A stretch of 53,663 bases of DNA from assembly GCA_038217425.1 (NCBI GenBank), contig JBBQPM010000022.1, forward strand, positions 1-53,663, written 5' to 3'. The DNA is from JAIEPT01 sp038217425. GTDB taxonomy: Bacteria > Planctomycetota > Planctomycetia > Gemmatales > Gemmataceae. Under the pieces are notes generated by a model. That model did not search any database. It was not told where the DNA came from and saw only the letters and a list, made by a program, of their open reading frames with translations. Shown here piece by piece: positions 1 to 8,637 of this stretch (position 1 is its first letter; every line of letters starts with the position of its first letter). Position numbers and translations under genes: made by a program.

Positions 1-198
1 GCGAAGCTTGACGTAGGCCGTGTTGATCGCGATCCCTTCGAACATGTTCTGCTGGGCTACGAGCACGTAGGGGAGTTCTTCTTTCGGAGCGCCGTTGCCG
101 TTCTTTTTGGTCAAAATGCCGGAATACTGAATGCCAAAGACGGTCCCTACACCCAGAAGGATGGCAAACGCAAGGATGAAGAGGGTGCTTGCCCGCAT
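1..198 (-). CDS. cpaB: CpaB-like Flp pilus assembly protein (5' part only)
   Basis: Only the first 66 codons are inside the window; the gene runs off the left edge. The product starts MRASTLFILAFAILLGVGTV, one N-terminal membrane or signal segment. A short Lys/Asn-rich stretch follows, then VLVAQQNMFEGIAINTAYVK, which resembles the start of the SAF domain of CpaB/RcpC. CpaB family proteins sit at the outer-membrane secretin of Tad/Flp pili. It is the last visible gene of a minus-strand Tad cluster (pilin, prepilin peptidase, TadE-like, this gene), and this context supports the call. The ATG at 198 is the only good start, 124 bp after the tadE stop. Confidence 0.75.
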   Translation of the reverse strand, partial: MRASTLFILAFAILLGVGTVFGIQYSGILTKKNGNGAPKEELPYVLVAQQNMFEGIAINTAYVKLR

Positions 199-322
199 GG
201 TGCAGTCTCAGTCGTCAACGCAAAGGAAGTTTACCCAGTTTAAAGGAACCCGTCGCTCACAACAAGTGAAAACCGGTATCATTTTCGCGATTTCATAAAA
301 GTCTCACTGCGCACTGTTACTT

Positions 323-796
323 TTATTCCTTGCGTAGTACCGTTTGACCCATGATACACTCGTGGCATACCGAGTAGCCGATAAACCGCAGCAAATCGGG
401 GACCACCTTACACGCGGCGACGGTCACGCGGACGGCCACGTAATCCCCCGTGGTCTTGGGGGTCATCAGCGTGATATCCGAGTAGATGTCATACTGAATT
501 TCGACTACAGTCGCTTCTCCGGCGAGCAGGTTGTTCTTGACGGCGGTCTCGATCTCCGCGGGCGTGCCGCCGACGGCGGCGACTCGGGCGCCTTCCCGGC
601 TGGCGGCGGCATATCGCGCCTGGGCCGCAAGCCACAAGCTGTACTGTACGATGCCAAACAAAATCGCCAGCACGAACGGCAGAATGAACAAGATCTCTGC
701 CGAGTTAATCGCGCCGACGCGCGGACTCATCTGCAGACCCCGCGAATTGCGCCTAGGACACCTGGGCGCGTCGTTTTGATTCCGCATCTCGTTCAT
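323..796 (-). CDS. tadE: TadE-like pseudopilin
   Basis: 157 residues. After a basic N-terminus of about 28 residues comes a motif G-A-I-N-S-A-E followed by a hydrophobic helix (about 35-55), then AASREGARVAAVGG, the signature just after the TadE transmembrane segment. TadE/TadF proteins are pseudopilins of the Tad apparatus, cleaved by the TadV/CpaA peptidase. The conserved Glu is the sixth residue after the putative cleavage Gly instead of the usual fifth. The start ATG overlaps the prepilin peptidase stop (ATGA at 793-796), so the two genes are translationally coupled. The domain assignment is firm from the motif; the exact pilus role is inferred from the cluster. Confidence 0.85.
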   Translation of the reverse strand: MNEMRNQNDAPRCPRRNSRGLQMSPRVGAINSAEILFILPFVLAILFGIVQYSLWLAAQARYAAASREGARVAAVGGTPAEIETAVKNNLLAGEATVVEIQYDIYSDITLMTPKTTGDYVAVRVTVAACKVVPDLLRFIGYSVCHECIMGQTVLRKE

Positions 797-1488
797 CGGA
801 GTTTACCGGAATCAGGTTGATTGCGAGTCAGCGATTGCCGGTTATTCGGCTCGGTCGGCGGGCGGATATTCAATTCAAGTCCCCAAACCCATCCCATTAT
901 AAGCAGCGTCGCCAGCGCGGTTGGAAAAGAGTACGACATCAAACGACTCTTCGGTTTGGCGCCCTCGCGCATGCCTTTCCGCGCTTGTGTCAGCGAGTAC
1001 ATCTTGCCCGACTGCGTCGGACCGTACAGCACTGAACTGATGAGGAGCCAGGCGAATCCGATCAGGATCAAAAAGACCGTGGCGCCCACCAGCAGGTAGA
1101 GCGTGTACCAGGGTCCCACCCAGGTTCCCAGGGCTGCGAACAACTTGACGTCCCCGCCTCGACACGCCCGCACTGCAAACATCAACATGAAGAGTCCGAA
1201 GGCGACGGCAAACCCCGCGAGCGAAAACAGCAAACCGTCGAACGTCCCGAGCGCGACGCTGGGTTCCTCACCGGGGGGCAGCTGCCAAACTCGCAACCGA
1301 AGTCCACCCAGAAAGCCGCCGCGAAGCAGATTGAAGAAAACGCCCAACCCCAGACAACTCATAGTGAGTTTCTTGGGGATGATAAGAAAACGATAGTCGC
1401 AATAGGAAGCAACCGCCAGGAAGCCCAGTAACACAAGAAAAAAGGCCCAGGCGAAGGGGAGATCGGGGAAGAAGCGAAGATCAGCCAT
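793..1488 (-). CDS. cpaA: Type IV prepilin peptidase (A24 family, CpaA/TadV)
   Basis: 231 residues and several membrane helices. The two aspartates of the A24 aspartyl protease family are visible: Asp31 in YCDYRFLIIPKKLT and the second in CRGGDVKLFAALGTWVG (the GxGD-type motif). The protein lacks the N-terminal methylase domain, as is normal for Tad peptidases. It should cleave the Flp-like pilin just upstream and the TadE-like protein just downstream at the cytoplasmic membrane. A 124-bp gap with a perfect palindrome separates it from the pilin gene; it overlaps tadE by 4 bp. Confidence 0.9.
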   Translation of the reverse strand: MADLRFFPDLPFAWAFFLVLLGFLAVASYCDYRFLIIPKKLTMSCLGLGVFFNLLRGGFLGGLRLRVWQLPPGEEPSVALGTFDGLLFSLAGFAVAFGLFMLMFAVRACRGGDVKLFAALGTWVGPWYTLYLLVGATVFLILIGFAWLLISSVLYGPTQSGKMYSLTQARKGMREGAKPKSRLMSYSFPTALATLLIMGWVWGLELNIRPPTEPNNRQSLTRNQPDSGKLR

Positions 1489-1572
1489 GAAGACGCCATC
1501 CCCAGGGAATCATCATGAGTTCCGGCAGGAAATCCGTTTCATGGTGCGAGCCGAGAATCCATTCGGAGGGAA

Positions 1573-1602
1573 ACTGGGTTTCGGCACGTGCCGAAACCCA
1601 GT
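1573..1602. terminator. Perfect 30-bp palindrome after the pilin gene
   Basis: Fifteen bases (ACTGGGTTTCGGCAC) are followed directly by their exact reverse complement. It begins 10 bp downstream of the pilin stop on the minus strand. In RNA it gives a very stable hairpin. There is no clear U-run, so partial termination or 3'-end protection of the pilin mRNA is more likely than full termination. That would allow pilin to be made in excess over the peptidase. The function is inferred from position. Confidence 0.6.
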
Positions 1603-1612
1603 AACGCGAGTC

Positions 1613-1924
1613 TTACGGGCAGAGAATGCTGTTAATGTTGTTGACGGAGGCCGAGGAGGCGACCACCGTGCCGAGCGCCGACGTGTCGGTCGAGTTCGAA
1701 GCGCCGCTGGTACCGGAGCAACCGGAGAGGGCGGAGATCGTGTAGCTCTGGTTGAGCGCCATGATCGCGTTGCCCGATTCGGTGAGTTCGTTGACGATGG
1801 CCATACGAAGATTGGCCATGCCCGCGATCAGGCCGAGAACCAGGATGACGAAGATCAGCAGCATTTCGGTGCTGATGATATAGCCGGCGTCATCGTTCCA
1901 CATTTGAGAGAATACATTTGCCAT
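1613..1924 (-). CDS. Flp-like pilin of planctomycete type
   Basis: 103 residues from the ATG at 1924 (MANVFSQMWNDDAG...). The longer open frame upstream is ignored because a promoter (-35 1964-1969, -10 1941-1946) lies inside it. A short N-terminal leader ends in DDAG, followed by YIISTEMLLIFVILVLGLIA, a single hydrophobic helix as in Flp pilins. The Glu is at +6 relative to the candidate cleavage Gly, not +5, and is followed by Met instead of Tyr. The C-terminal part is Ser/Thr/Asn-rich with two Cys. It is first in the cluster with the prepilin peptidase, so it is probably the main pilus subunit. Confidence 0.75.
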   Translation of the reverse strand: MANVFSQMWNDDAGYIISTEMLLIFVILVLGLIAGMANLRMAIVNELTESGNAIMALNQSYTISALSGCSGTSGASNSTDTSALGTVVASSASVNNINSILCP

Positions 1925-2341
1925 AGGGGAAACCTCATAAATGTTATGGGACCGTTGCTTGAACGTCAAGCAAACGAAATCGCCAAACTTGGGAGAAAGA
2001 AAAGTCCGCTTCACAACTGTCGCTAACTTATCAAGGCCACAATGGGCCCTAAAGGCCGCGCCTACCCCGACGAACGGGAACCGGGCGCAAGGTGCTGATT
2101 TCGATAAAGGATGTACCCCCTTCCGTGCAACCGGGTCCAACTTTGGGTAGGCGACACTCCAAAGGCTTGGCGCGAACCGAGACGAGAAACTCTAAATGTA
2201 CGAGGCGAATAATCCCTTTATTACCCTTTTCGACCTGGATTGCAAGAGTATTTTTTCAATCTGGGGGAAATACAAAAGATTATTCGACACGGAAACGAAT
2301 TTTGCGATTGTTCTCGATATTCTGATTTTTTACCGCGGGTC
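1925..2341. other. Intergenic region upstream of the pilin gene
   Basis: 417 bp without a supported gene. The part near 1925-1970 holds the pilin promoter. The part near 2200-2341 is clearly AT-richer than the surrounding genes and lies just past the stop of the TPR gene. No hairpin with a U-run and no recognisable riboswitch was seen. Confidence 0.6.
1941..1969 (-). promoter_or_regulatory. Sigma-70-type promoter for the pilin operon
   Basis: Read on the minus strand: TTGACG (1964-1969), a 17-bp spacer, TAACAT (1941-1946). Transcription would start near 1934, leaving a leader of about 10 nt that contains GAGG before the ATG at 1924. The match is to five of six -35 bases and a reasonable -10 box. 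Confidence 0.6.
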
Positions 2342-5300
2342 TTACTTGCATAATTCCTTTCCGGCACCGATGTCGCGGTGAACATCCGTTAACTGCATGG
2401 CGCTCAGTCCCGAAATGTTCTGCGACACCCGAATCTCGGCATCGTTGAAACAACTCCGCGCCAAATCGTCCTGTCCCACGCCCACGTACCCGTACGCCAG
2501 GTGCACGATGATTCGGGGGTCGTACGGGTAGCGTCTACGGGCGTTCACAAACGTTGCGACCAGTTCCGGGTAATACTTGCGATCCTCGGCCGTAATCTTG
2601 CGGTAGACGAGTCCGAGCGTGTCAAGGAATTCCAGCGACAGGCGATCGCCCTCCATTTCCTGCTTGGTGAGCCGGCTGAGTCGCGCGGCGCGGAGGACGT
2701 CGAACGCCGACTGCACTTGCGACGGGTCCAACTTGAACGCCTTCACCCAGGCGGCGTTTGCGGCGGCGTCCATCTGATACGGATCCTCCGCCAAGACCTT
2801 CCCGTAATACTGGTCCGCCAACGCCCACTTTTTCTGATTGTGGTACGACTGGGCCAGCAAATTCGCGATGCGCAGGTCGCGCGGATGCGCTGCCTCCAGT
2901 TTCAATAACCTCCGCTGGGCCAGTTGCAAGGCGTTTCCTTGCAAATAGTGCTTGCAAAGTTCCAGTTCCAGAAGCAATTCCTGCTTATCCAGAAAATCTT
3001 GCCGCCGAACCGCGAGCCTCTTGGGATCTTCGTCCTGGAGACTGTCGCTTTTCCTCGTGATGAATTCGCGGATTTTGGAGAGGTATTCCTTCTCTTTCGC
3101 CTGGGCTTTGGCCTCGTCGCCGCGCAGGGCCCAGTTGGTAATTTCCAGCAGATACGGCGACGGATCCGAGGGCTGATTGCGCTGCCACAGGGCAAGGGTC
3201 TCGTGTGCCTTGAGCAGATTCTCGGCATGCTGCGCGTCGCTCCTGGCCCATTTCTCCGCGGGCTGGTAACACTCGACGAGTTTGTGCAGGAAGAGGTTTT
3301 CATTGGGGAACAGTCGTTTGCCTTCTTCGAGGAGGGCGACGGCTTTTTCGCGCTGCCCGTCGGCCCACTCGATTTCCGCTTCGAGCAGGAAGATTTCCTT
3401 CGGGCGAAGGGGTTTTTCCGAGTTTGCGGAGGAGTTCATGGAATCCTTGAGCAGCTGGAGATGTTTGCGTGCTTCGCCGACCCGCTTCTCCTGAAGATTC
3501 AGAGTGATCGCCAAGGTGCGGGCCTTCATGTGCCCGGGGACAATCTTGAGCGCCAGGTTGACGTCCGCCAAGGCGCGGTCGGGATACTGTGCCTTGATGT
3601 GAAACTCGGCAATGGTCAGGTAGAGGGGCCAAAGCCCGCGGTCCTCGGAATACTTCATCCACTGCTGCAGCGCGGAGGACATGTTCTTGGCGTTGTCCCA
3701 CGATTCTGCGTGTTTACCGATGTCGTCCTGGGCGAGGCAGCAGGCCGCGTAGCCCAGGTAGAGCACGGGTTCGCGCGGCTTGACCTTGAGGTATTCTTCG
3801 ATCTTGTCGCGGGTTTTATCGGGATTGTCCCGGGCAAGCAGGAACAGCGCCGAAGTGAGCCCCGCCTGCGCCTGGGCTTTGACGCGCGTGTAATCGAGCG
3901 TGTAAAAGAACCGTTGCGCCGCCTCATCGTACTGCATGCTGCGCAATTTCGTTTCGCCCTCCATGATACGCAGGATCGCCTCCTCCTCATGGCGAATGAT
4001 GGCGCCCTGAATCTGCTGCGCCTTCGCCTCCAGATTCGACAGAATGCGAATGCGGATGATGTCCAGACGCGAGTCGTGCGGCAAATTTTCCAGCAACTTC
4101 TCGACTTCTGAGCGTTTGTTCATCGTGAGCATCACCAATGCCTGCACCTGACGGAAATCTTCGTCCTCGCGGTTGTTGAAGTTCTTGGGATCCTGCAAGT
4201 AGTCGAGCGCCTTCTGCCCCATTCCAATGTTGGCGAGCCAGCTGACGTAAAACAGCTTGGGAATTCGGACATTGGCCGGGTCGACCTCGGCGATGAAACG
4301 CAGAATGTCGTCTTCGGATTTCTGCTTGAAGCGGCTGACCTCCTCGGCCGAGGGTTTGGAGAAGCTGAGTTCGGTCGCTTCCAGCTGCAGCCCGACGCGC
4401 AGGATTTCGATGCTATTGGGATAGTGGGTTCTGAGGAGTTCGTACTCGCTCTTGGCTTCTTTGAGCCGTAGCGTGCGCTGCAGGTGGTTGATGTAATACT
4501 GCCTGGCCTGTCGGCCTTGCTGAGTCGCGATGGGGAGCCGATCGAGATAGATTTTCGCTTCCCGTTCTTCGACGACCATTTGCCCGCGCTGTTCGCTCGC
4601 AGTGGAGTTGGGCCGTTGCTGGACGTAACGGCGCAATTGCAGGTAGGCGCGGTCGTACTGCGCCTGGATGATGGCGACGGAAAGATCGTCGCGATCGCGG
4701 ATGAACTGGTTGATCCACTTTTTCTCGATAAAGGAAAGATCGTCGAATTTCTTGTAGACGCCTTCGATCGTGCGCAGGCTGGGGAGCGCCTTGTCGGGCT
4801 GATTCATGGCCAGGAAGATATTGGCGAGGATGGCGTGGGCGCGAAATTCGTAGCTATTGTCGAGTTTGATGACCTCTTCGAGCTTGTCGCGCGCGGTTTC
4901 GAGTTTGCCGTCGCGCTCGTCCAGCGCCCCGTCCAGCAGCAGCGCCAGCGCGTGCGGCGTGGAGAGGGGCGTTTTCAGCGCCGTCGCGTCGGTGATCTCG
5001 CGCAGCAGTTTCAAATCCGCCAACAGATCCTGCCGCAGCACCTTCTTCTCGGCTGCGTTTAGCAGACTCAACTTGGAGTAAAGCTGTGTGAACGCCATCT
5101 CCGCCTTGAGGGACAAGAGCGGGAAATATTCGGCGGCGCTCAGCTTGAGCTTTTGCTCGCAGACCTGGGTGGCCGTTCTGAGGAGCTGCAAGATGTCGAC
5201 CTGAATCTTTTCCTTTTCGACGAACTGCTTGCTCTTGTGCAGCGACCACGCCTTGCGAAGCTGAAGGTCGCAATAAAGGGCCACGTGATTGGGAACGGGC

Positions 5301-6733
5301 CGATAAATCGAGTCCTTGCGGTCGGCGAGCGCATCGGCGAGGGACTGGTCCAGGTGCGGACGCACGAACGCGAGCCCCTTGACCCAATCCTTGGCATAAT
5401 GAACGTCGGCGGTCATCTTCTGCGTCTTGATCAGCGCCTGCAGCATGGCTTCGTCGATATTCTCACGCGGAAGCAGCCGGGCGCCTCCCGGAATCGTCGT
5501 TTTTTCCAGACGATCGCAGAATGCCAGGAAATCCAGGAACGTGGCGCGAAGCGGGTCGAGGTTGTCGTTTTCCCTACGAATCTTTTCGATCTTGAGATCG
5601 AGGCCGATCAGCCAAACGTTCATCAGGCCTTCCAGGTCCCACGGATGCAGCTGGCGATCCTGCGACGCCCCCGCCTTGGCGAGTTCGATAATTCCCGAGT
5701 TCGGGTCGAAGAGCAATTTGTGGAGCGCTTCGATGCGCGGTTGTCGGTCGGCCTCTTTGGTATTTTCAAGAATCGTGTCGTGCAGCAGGGCATGGAGGTA
5801 GAGGGTGCGCCAGAGGGGAAAGTTGTCGACGCGCGCCAGGCGCAGGATTTTGGGAGCGACGCCGGACGTTTTCAGCTCCGTGGGCAGCGCCTTGGCGAAT
5901 TCCCGGGCCCCCTTGTAGGGACGACCCTTGAGCGGGCGCAGCCCTTCGACCATGCTGCCCGGGACGCCGGCCTTTTTGAGCCCCTCGAGCACGGCGTCGG
6001 TGATGACGAAGTCGGACTGGATCTTTTCGACGAATCCCAGGCCGTCGAGCATCTGCGCCTGGCTACGATTTTTGGACGCCGGGATATTGCCGCGCGCATC
6101 CGGCTGAAAGAGTTGCACCCGAGCCAGTAGATACAAGGCCCGCGGATCGTTTTCTTGCCCCTGGATCGCCAGCGTCGCGCGGGCCAGCTTCTCGATGTAG
6201 TTCCAGTCGAGCGGATTGGACGTCAGCTCCATTCGCAGCACGTCTTGAACGAGCGCCTTGTCGCCTGGCAGAAACGTGGTGGCGTTGCGCAAAAAGTTGA
6301 TCGCTACTTTTTGATCGTTGGGATCCTTGATGCGATGAAAATCGCGGAAGGTTTGGCCCGTCGTCGTATCGGGAGTTTCCGGCTCCCGGCCATTTTTCTC
6401 GGCGGAGAGTTCGGAATAATAGCGATCGCGGACGGCGCGGGCGTGCAGATAACAGATAGCGCCTGCCAACTCCTTTTGTTCCGTCGTTTCGAGGTTAGGG
6501 TTCTTGTCGTTCATCGCGTTGAGCGCATTTTGAGCGAAGCGATGGGCGTCGTCGAAACTCCTTTTCGCCTCGACAAACGACCCCTTTTCGTACGATTCGG
6601 AGCCTTTTTGGTATGCCTGGATCGCCTTTTGAAAGAGAGCTTGCGGATCGCTTTCCCGAAACGCGCGGAACACCAGGTAGCCGCAACCGACGCCCAGGAG
6701 CAGGATCGCCGACCAGAGAACGGTCTTTTTCAT
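2342..6733 (-). CDS. Very large TPR-repeat protein linked to exosortase
   Basis: 1463 residues from the ATG at 6733; a GTG three codons upstream is less likely. The N-terminus MKKTVLWSAILLLGVGCGYL is a membrane anchor or signal segment; Cys16 is not in a good lipobox because Gly replaces the usual Leu at -3. The rest is helical and Leu/Ala-rich, with TPR-like segments such as AIQAYQKGSESYEKGSFVEA near the start and further ones throughout. It follows exosortase and EpsI by 58 bp on the same strand. Large TPR proteins often accompany exosortase/EPS loci (the PrsT-type proteins), where they act as envelope scaffolds. This one is longer than that family, so the role stays an inference. Confidence 0.7.
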   Translation of the reverse strand: MKKTVLWSAILLLGVGCGYLVFRAFRESDPQALFQKAIQAYQKGSESYEKGSFVEAKRSFDDAHRFAQNALNAMNDKNPNLETTEQKELAGAICYLHARAVRDRYYSELSAEKNGREPETPDTTTGQTFRDFHRIKDPNDQKVAINFLRNATTFLPGDKALVQDVLRMELTSNPLDWNYIEKLARATLAIQGQENDPRALYLLARVQLFQPDARGNIPASKNRSQAQMLDGLGFVEKIQSDFVITDAVLEGLKKAGVPGSMVEGLRPLKGRPYKGAREFAKALPTELKTSGVAPKILRLARVDNFPLWRTLYLHALLHDTILENTKEADRQPRIEALHKLLFDPNSGIIELAKAGASQDRQLHPWDLEGLMNVWLIGLDLKIEKIRRENDNLDPLRATFLDFLAFCDRLEKTTIPGGARLLPRENIDEAMLQALIKTQKMTADVHYAKDWVKGLAFVRPHLDQSLADALADRKDSIYRPVPNHVALYCDLQLRKAWSLHKSKQFVEKEKIQVDILQLLRTATQVCEQKLKLSAAEYFPLLSLKAEMAFTQLYSKLSLLNAAEKKVLRQDLLADLKLLREITDATALKTPLSTPHALALLLDGALDERDGKLETARDKLEEVIKLDNSYEFRAHAILANIFLAMNQPDKALPSLRTIEGVYKKFDDLSFIEKKWINQFIRDRDDLSVAIIQAQYDRAYLQLRRYVQQRPNSTASEQRGQMVVEEREAKIYLDRLPIATQQGRQARQYYINHLQRTLRLKEAKSEYELLRTHYPNSIEILRVGLQLEATELSFSKPSAEEVSRFKQKSEDDILRFIAEVDPANVRIPKLFYVSWLANIGMGQKALDYLQDPKNFNNREDEDFRQVQALVMLTMNKRSEVEKLLENLPHDSRLDIIRIRILSNLEAKAQQIQGAIIRHEEEAILRIMEGETKLRSMQYDEAAQRFFYTLDYTRVKAQAQAGLTSALFLLARDNPDKTRDKIEEYLKVKPREPVLYLGYAACCLAQDDIGKHAESWDNAKNMSSALQQWMKYSEDRGLWPLYLTIAEFHIKAQYPDRALADVNLALKIVPGHMKARTLAITLNLQEKRVGEARKHLQLLKDSMNSSANSEKPLRPKEIFLLEAEIEWADGQREKAVALLEEGKRLFPNENLFLHKLVECYQPAEKWARSDAQHAENLLKAHETLALWQRNQPSDPSPYLLEITNWALRGDEAKAQAKEKEYLSKIREFITRKSDSLQDEDPKRLAVRRQDFLDKQELLLELELCKHYLQGNALQLAQRRLLKLEAAHPRDLRIANLLAQSYHNQKKWALADQYYGKVLAEDPYQMDAAANAAWVKAFKLDPSQVQSAFDVLRAARLSRLTKQEMEGDRLSLEFLDTLGLVYRKITAEDRKYYPELVATFVNARRRYPYDPRIIVHLAYGYVGVGQDDLARSCFNDAEIRVSQNISGLSAMQLTDVHRDIGAGKELCK

Positions 6734-6791
6734 GACGAGCACTCAAAACGCGAAAGGACACGGGCATGTCGCTTCCGTCGAAACCAGATTG

Positions 6792-7568
6792 CTATCGATT
6801 CAAACCCATGACAATTCGATCGCTCTGCATTCTCACCTTGGCCGGCAGATGACGCTCGCGCAGTTCACGGTCCAGCGCGGGCAGGAACGAACTCTCCACG
6901 AGCGATTCGCGTTCCGGACGTCGGTCCAGCTGATCCAGGGGGATCGCCAACCAAACCTGCACGGAGACGCTGGGGGGCGCCTGCTTGAACAGGCCGTTAA
7001 AGACTTGCAGAGCCGACAATTCCTGAGCATCGTGCGCCTTGACCGTGTAGTGCCAGTAATACACAGTGTACACCGGCTGGGAAAGATCGCGCGCCCGAAA
7101 TCGAAATCGCTGCAGCTGCGGGGTCTCCAGCGTACCCGCCGCGGTCGCCAGCGTCACCAGCCGACGACTCTCGGGCTCCTCGCGCCAGCCTTGCACGTCG
7201 GCGAGGCAAATTTCCGGATGGTGCCGACGGTCGAGCCCTTTCTCCGAATGCACCAACGATACGCTAACCGACAGGGGCTGGGAGACGCAATCATAATATC
7301 GGAGTAAGAACGTCTCTGGTATGAAATCGATCAACTTCAGTTGGCCCGCCCGGCTCTTTTCACATGCCTCGATGCGGCGCGCGTCGGCCGTATCCCATTT
7401 CCACTCGTGCGTCCCCTTCAACTGGGGAGTTAGACGGTCCAGCGATTCCTTCAAAGGCGGATACAGCGACGTCGGAGCCGACTGCAAATGATGCACGAGC
7501 ACCTCTTGCCCAGCCCAGAGCAGCAGCAGCAAACCCAGCGGAACGCACAGCATGCGCGCAATATTCAT
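6792..7568 (-). CDS. EpsI-family exosortase-associated protein
   Basis: 258 residues. An N-terminal membrane helix (about 5-22) precedes a periplasmic domain holding RRHHPEICLADVQGWREE, which matches the EpsI-family His-Pro-Glu-x-Cys signature. EpsI occurs either as a C-terminal domain of exosortases or as a separate partner, as here. The ATG at 7568 overlaps the exosortase stop (ATGA, 7565-7568). The open frame extends further upstream but only antisense to, or out of frame with, exosortase, so this ATG is the start. Confidence 0.85.
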   Translation of the reverse strand: MNIARMLCVPLGLLLLLWAGQEVLVHHLQSAPTSLYPPLKESLDRLTPQLKGTHEWKWDTADARRIEACEKSRAGQLKLIDFIPETFLLRYYDCVSQPLSVSVSLVHSEKGLDRRHHPEICLADVQGWREEPESRRLVTLATAAGTLETPQLQRFRFRARDLSQPVYTVYYWHYTVKAHDAQELSALQVFNGLFKQAPPSVSVQVWLAIPLDQLDRRPERESLVESSFLPALDRELRERHLPAKVRMQSDRIVMGLNR

Positions 7569-8446
7569 GGCGGATCCTGAGTCGGCGGCGTGGACGAACG
7601 TTCCATCATTTTCACGCATCCAAAGAAAAGAAGCAAGCCGATCGGCATCGTTAACAGAGCCGGGACGTCGTGCAGGCTCGACGCGGACCACCCTGGCCCG
7701 AACCACAGAATGCCCAGCGCCATCAGCAAAACCCGCAAAATATTCGTGATGATGGCGATGGGGACGGCCAGCGCGACCAGCAAAAGTCCCCAACCCCAGG
7801 AGCGAAGCGCGCCGTAGGCGAGGACAGTCGCCAGGGCGAAAAAAGCGACCGCCTGCCGCACGCCGCTGCATTCCTGTCCGACCTTGAGCGGCGTGCGCGG
7901 CATCGACGCCAGCGTCAGCTCGTTGCCGCGCTGGGTGCAGCCGACCAGCACGTCGAGAATGACGGCGCTGGCGGCACTGACGACGTTCTGCAACTGGACT
8001 GCCAAATGATTGGTCACGAAGAACGGCAGCGGAAACATGAAGAACAGGAAGAGAATGGGAAACCACAGCCCCGCCGCCCAGCGCTTGCCGCCCACCGCTA
8101 TGGCGAGCCCGCGCAGGATCAAGACTAACGCGAGATAGTCCGCCCACAGCGACGCGAACAGCAAGCTCACGCCATGCAATAAGCCCCCCGCCACGATGCT
8201 GAGCGACCCGGCGAGCGCGTCGGCGTGCGGCTCGGGCGGATGATTCCGCAGGTAAAGCCAGGCGAAGAGCAGGCTGAGCGGCAGGACCAAGGGGCCATGC
8301 GAGTAGTTGGGATCGGATTGCCACGCCGACCAGAGTTCCAGCGCGGCGCCAGAAAAGATCGCAGCGAGCAGCGCGAGGACGGCGGCGCCGGCGAGCCACG
8401 CGAGGAGGTTCGACGATTTCGCATCGGTATTGGAGGGGGAAGCCAT
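7565..8446 (-). CDS. Exosortase (EpsH-type transpeptidase)
   Basis: 293 residues from the ATG at 8446; ATGs at 8482 and 8494 and a TTG at 8515 are also open. About eight hydrophobic segments. The exosortase catalytic residues are present in order: Cys in GQECSGVRQA, Arg in NILRV, and His in SLHDVPA. Exosortases are integral-membrane transpeptidases that recognise PEP-CTERM-type tails on secreted proteins and act with EPS export. No PEP-CTERM substrate is visible in this window. It is the first gene of the operon exosortase-EpsI-TPR and is divergent from speA. Confidence 0.9.
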   Translation of the reverse strand: MASPSNTDAKSSNLLAWLAGAAVLALLAAIFSGAALELWSAWQSDPNYSHGPLVLPLSLLFAWLYLRNHPPEPHADALAGSLSIVAGGLLHGVSLLFASLWADYLALVLILRGLAIAVGGKRWAAGLWFPILFLFFMFPLPFFVTNHLAVQLQNVVSAASAVILDVLVGCTQRGNELTLASMPRTPLKVGQECSGVRQAVAFFALATVLAYGALRSWGWGLLLVALAVPIAIITNILRVLLMALGILWFGPGWSASSLHDVPALLTMPIGLLLFFGCVKMMERSSTPPTQDPP

Positions 8447-8637
8447 CGAGTCGTCCGAGGAGAAAAAACCTATTCGCTGCATTCTACCGGGCATGCATGA
8501 AAATTCCGAGTGCAATCGTACCGCGCCCCCCTCCCTCTTTCACGCGCACGGGCCCTCTTTTCTCCTTGACGCTCTTTCGCCGCGGGCATAGCACAAATGG
8601 GTTGCTTGATCTTTCACCTCCGAGACTGAAAACTCTA

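Noticed and set aside
1925..2140. Longer pilin protein starting near 2140
   Set aside because: The extension contains the promoter and has no pilin-leader features; the ATG at 1924 gives a normal short leader.
2924..4111. Long plus-strand open frame of 395 codons inside the TPR gene
   Set aside because: It is antisense to the TPR coding sequence and has no recognisable domain; GC-rich codon bias creates such shadows throughout the window.
8497..8637. Upstream extension of speA from the ATG at 8497
   Set aside because: The extra 47 residues are unlike SpeA and cover the divergent promoter region of the exosortase operon.
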